28,800 nucleotides of DNA from contig DASXXM010000551.1 of NCBI GenBank assembly GCA_036503065.1, positions 1 to 28,800 of the forward strand, given 5' to 3'. Positions within the stretch are counted from its first letter, which is position 1; each line of letters begins with the position of its first letter. The notes under the pieces were generated by a model, which made no database searches, was not told the origin of the DNA, and was given only the letters and a program-made list of their open reading frames with translations. Positions 28,496 through 28,800 of the stretch are shown here, piece by piece. Both the position numbers and the translations under genes were made by a program. This DNA is from DATEPR01 sp036503065. GTDB taxonomy: Bacteria > Actinomycetota > Actinomycetes > Mycobacteriales > Pseudonocardiaceae.

Positions 28496-28800
28496 CCTCG
28501 TCGAACACCTCGATCACCCGTGGCGCGACCGCGCTCGCCCGGTAGCGCGTTGCCCGTGTTCGCCCGGCCGCGCCCATCGCGGCCGCGCGTGCCGGATCAC
28601 CGACCAACTCGTCCAACGCCGTGGCCAGCGCGTCCGGGTCACCCGGTGGCACCCGCAGCCCGGACACGCCGTCCTCGACGATGTCCCGCAGCCCACCGAC
28701 ATCCGACACGACCACGGGCCGCCCGGACACCATGGCCTCCACCGCGACCTGGCCCATCGGCTCGTGCCACACCGACGGCACCACCCCGACCGACGCCCGC
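28467..28800 (-). CDS. GT4-family glycosyltransferase, C-terminal part (cut by window edge)
   Basis: The visible ~110 residues are the end of a GT-B fold glycosyltransferase: VPSVWHEPMGQVAVEAMVSG, with the EX7E motif that holds the sugar nucleotide, then RPVVVSDVGGLRDIVEDGVS and a final helical tail (ATALDELVGDPARAAAMG). GT4 enzymes add sugars to lipids, polysaccharide or natural products. The N-terminal acceptor domain and the start lie to the right of the window. Its end overlaps the FemAB-like gene by 29 bp on the opposite strand. Confidence 0.9.
   Translation of the reverse strand, partial: RASVGVVPSVWHEPMGQVAVEAMVSGRPVVVSDVGGLRDIVEDGVSGLRVPPGDPDALATALDELVGDPARAAAMGAAGRTRATRYRASAVAPRVIEVFDEVIARRAGRP

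Overview
The window is high-GC DNA with strong G/C third-position bias, ATG/GTG starts, several promoters placed for leaderless mRNAs and a mycobacterial/streptomycete-type SOS box. It comes from an actinomycete, plausibly of the Pseudonocardiaceae; the genus cannot be fixed from the sequence. All functions are read from motifs by eye, without database searches.

Left part (1-10127), a lanthipeptide-type RiPP locus. A class III-like synthetase (lyase, kinase, LanC-like), whose kinase signature residues are altered, runs rightward from the left edge. Facing it on the minus strand is an apparent operon: an intact class II LanM, a 70-residue cysteine-free precursor candidate, and a large ATP-binding LuxR regulator. 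Divergent from lanM is a TrmB-like/helix-turn-helix regulator followed 17 bp later by a 40-residue peptide ending in VGVFCWD. The best candidates for something undescribed are the two different synthetases, the cysteine-free precursor and the regulator-peptide pair.

Middle part (10157-16101), stress and copper genes. A hemerythrin-like protein is divergent from a SigG-type ECF sigma factor, with a GGAAC-containing palindrome between them. A perfect 14-bp terminator hairpin overlaps the sigma stop codon. Next comes a minus-strand operon of a Tat-exported multicopper oxidase and a membrane/Sco-like redoxin fusion, probably led by a small coupled ORF. About 1 kb (16102-17099) follows with no confident gene.

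Right-middle part (17100-23361). An AlkB-like dioxygenase lies behind a perfect LexA box. A MarR regulator and a YczE-like membrane protein diverge from a region with two matching palindromes placed on a recognisable promoter. A questin-oxidase-like protein is divergent from a tight three-gene operon: MoxR ATPase, VWA protein with a DUF2201-like N-terminus, and a tryptophan-repeat helical protein. The operon resembles MoxR-VWA-third-partner systems.

Right part (23366-28800). It holds a LacI regulator, a deazaflavin-dependent nitroreductase-family protein, a TetR regulator with a 19-bp-periodic operator array in its promoter, a small membrane protein whose frame runs antisense into tetR, a MetE-like methyltransferase, a FemAB/GNAT-like acyltransferase, and the C-terminal part of a GT4 glycosyltransferase cut by the window edge.
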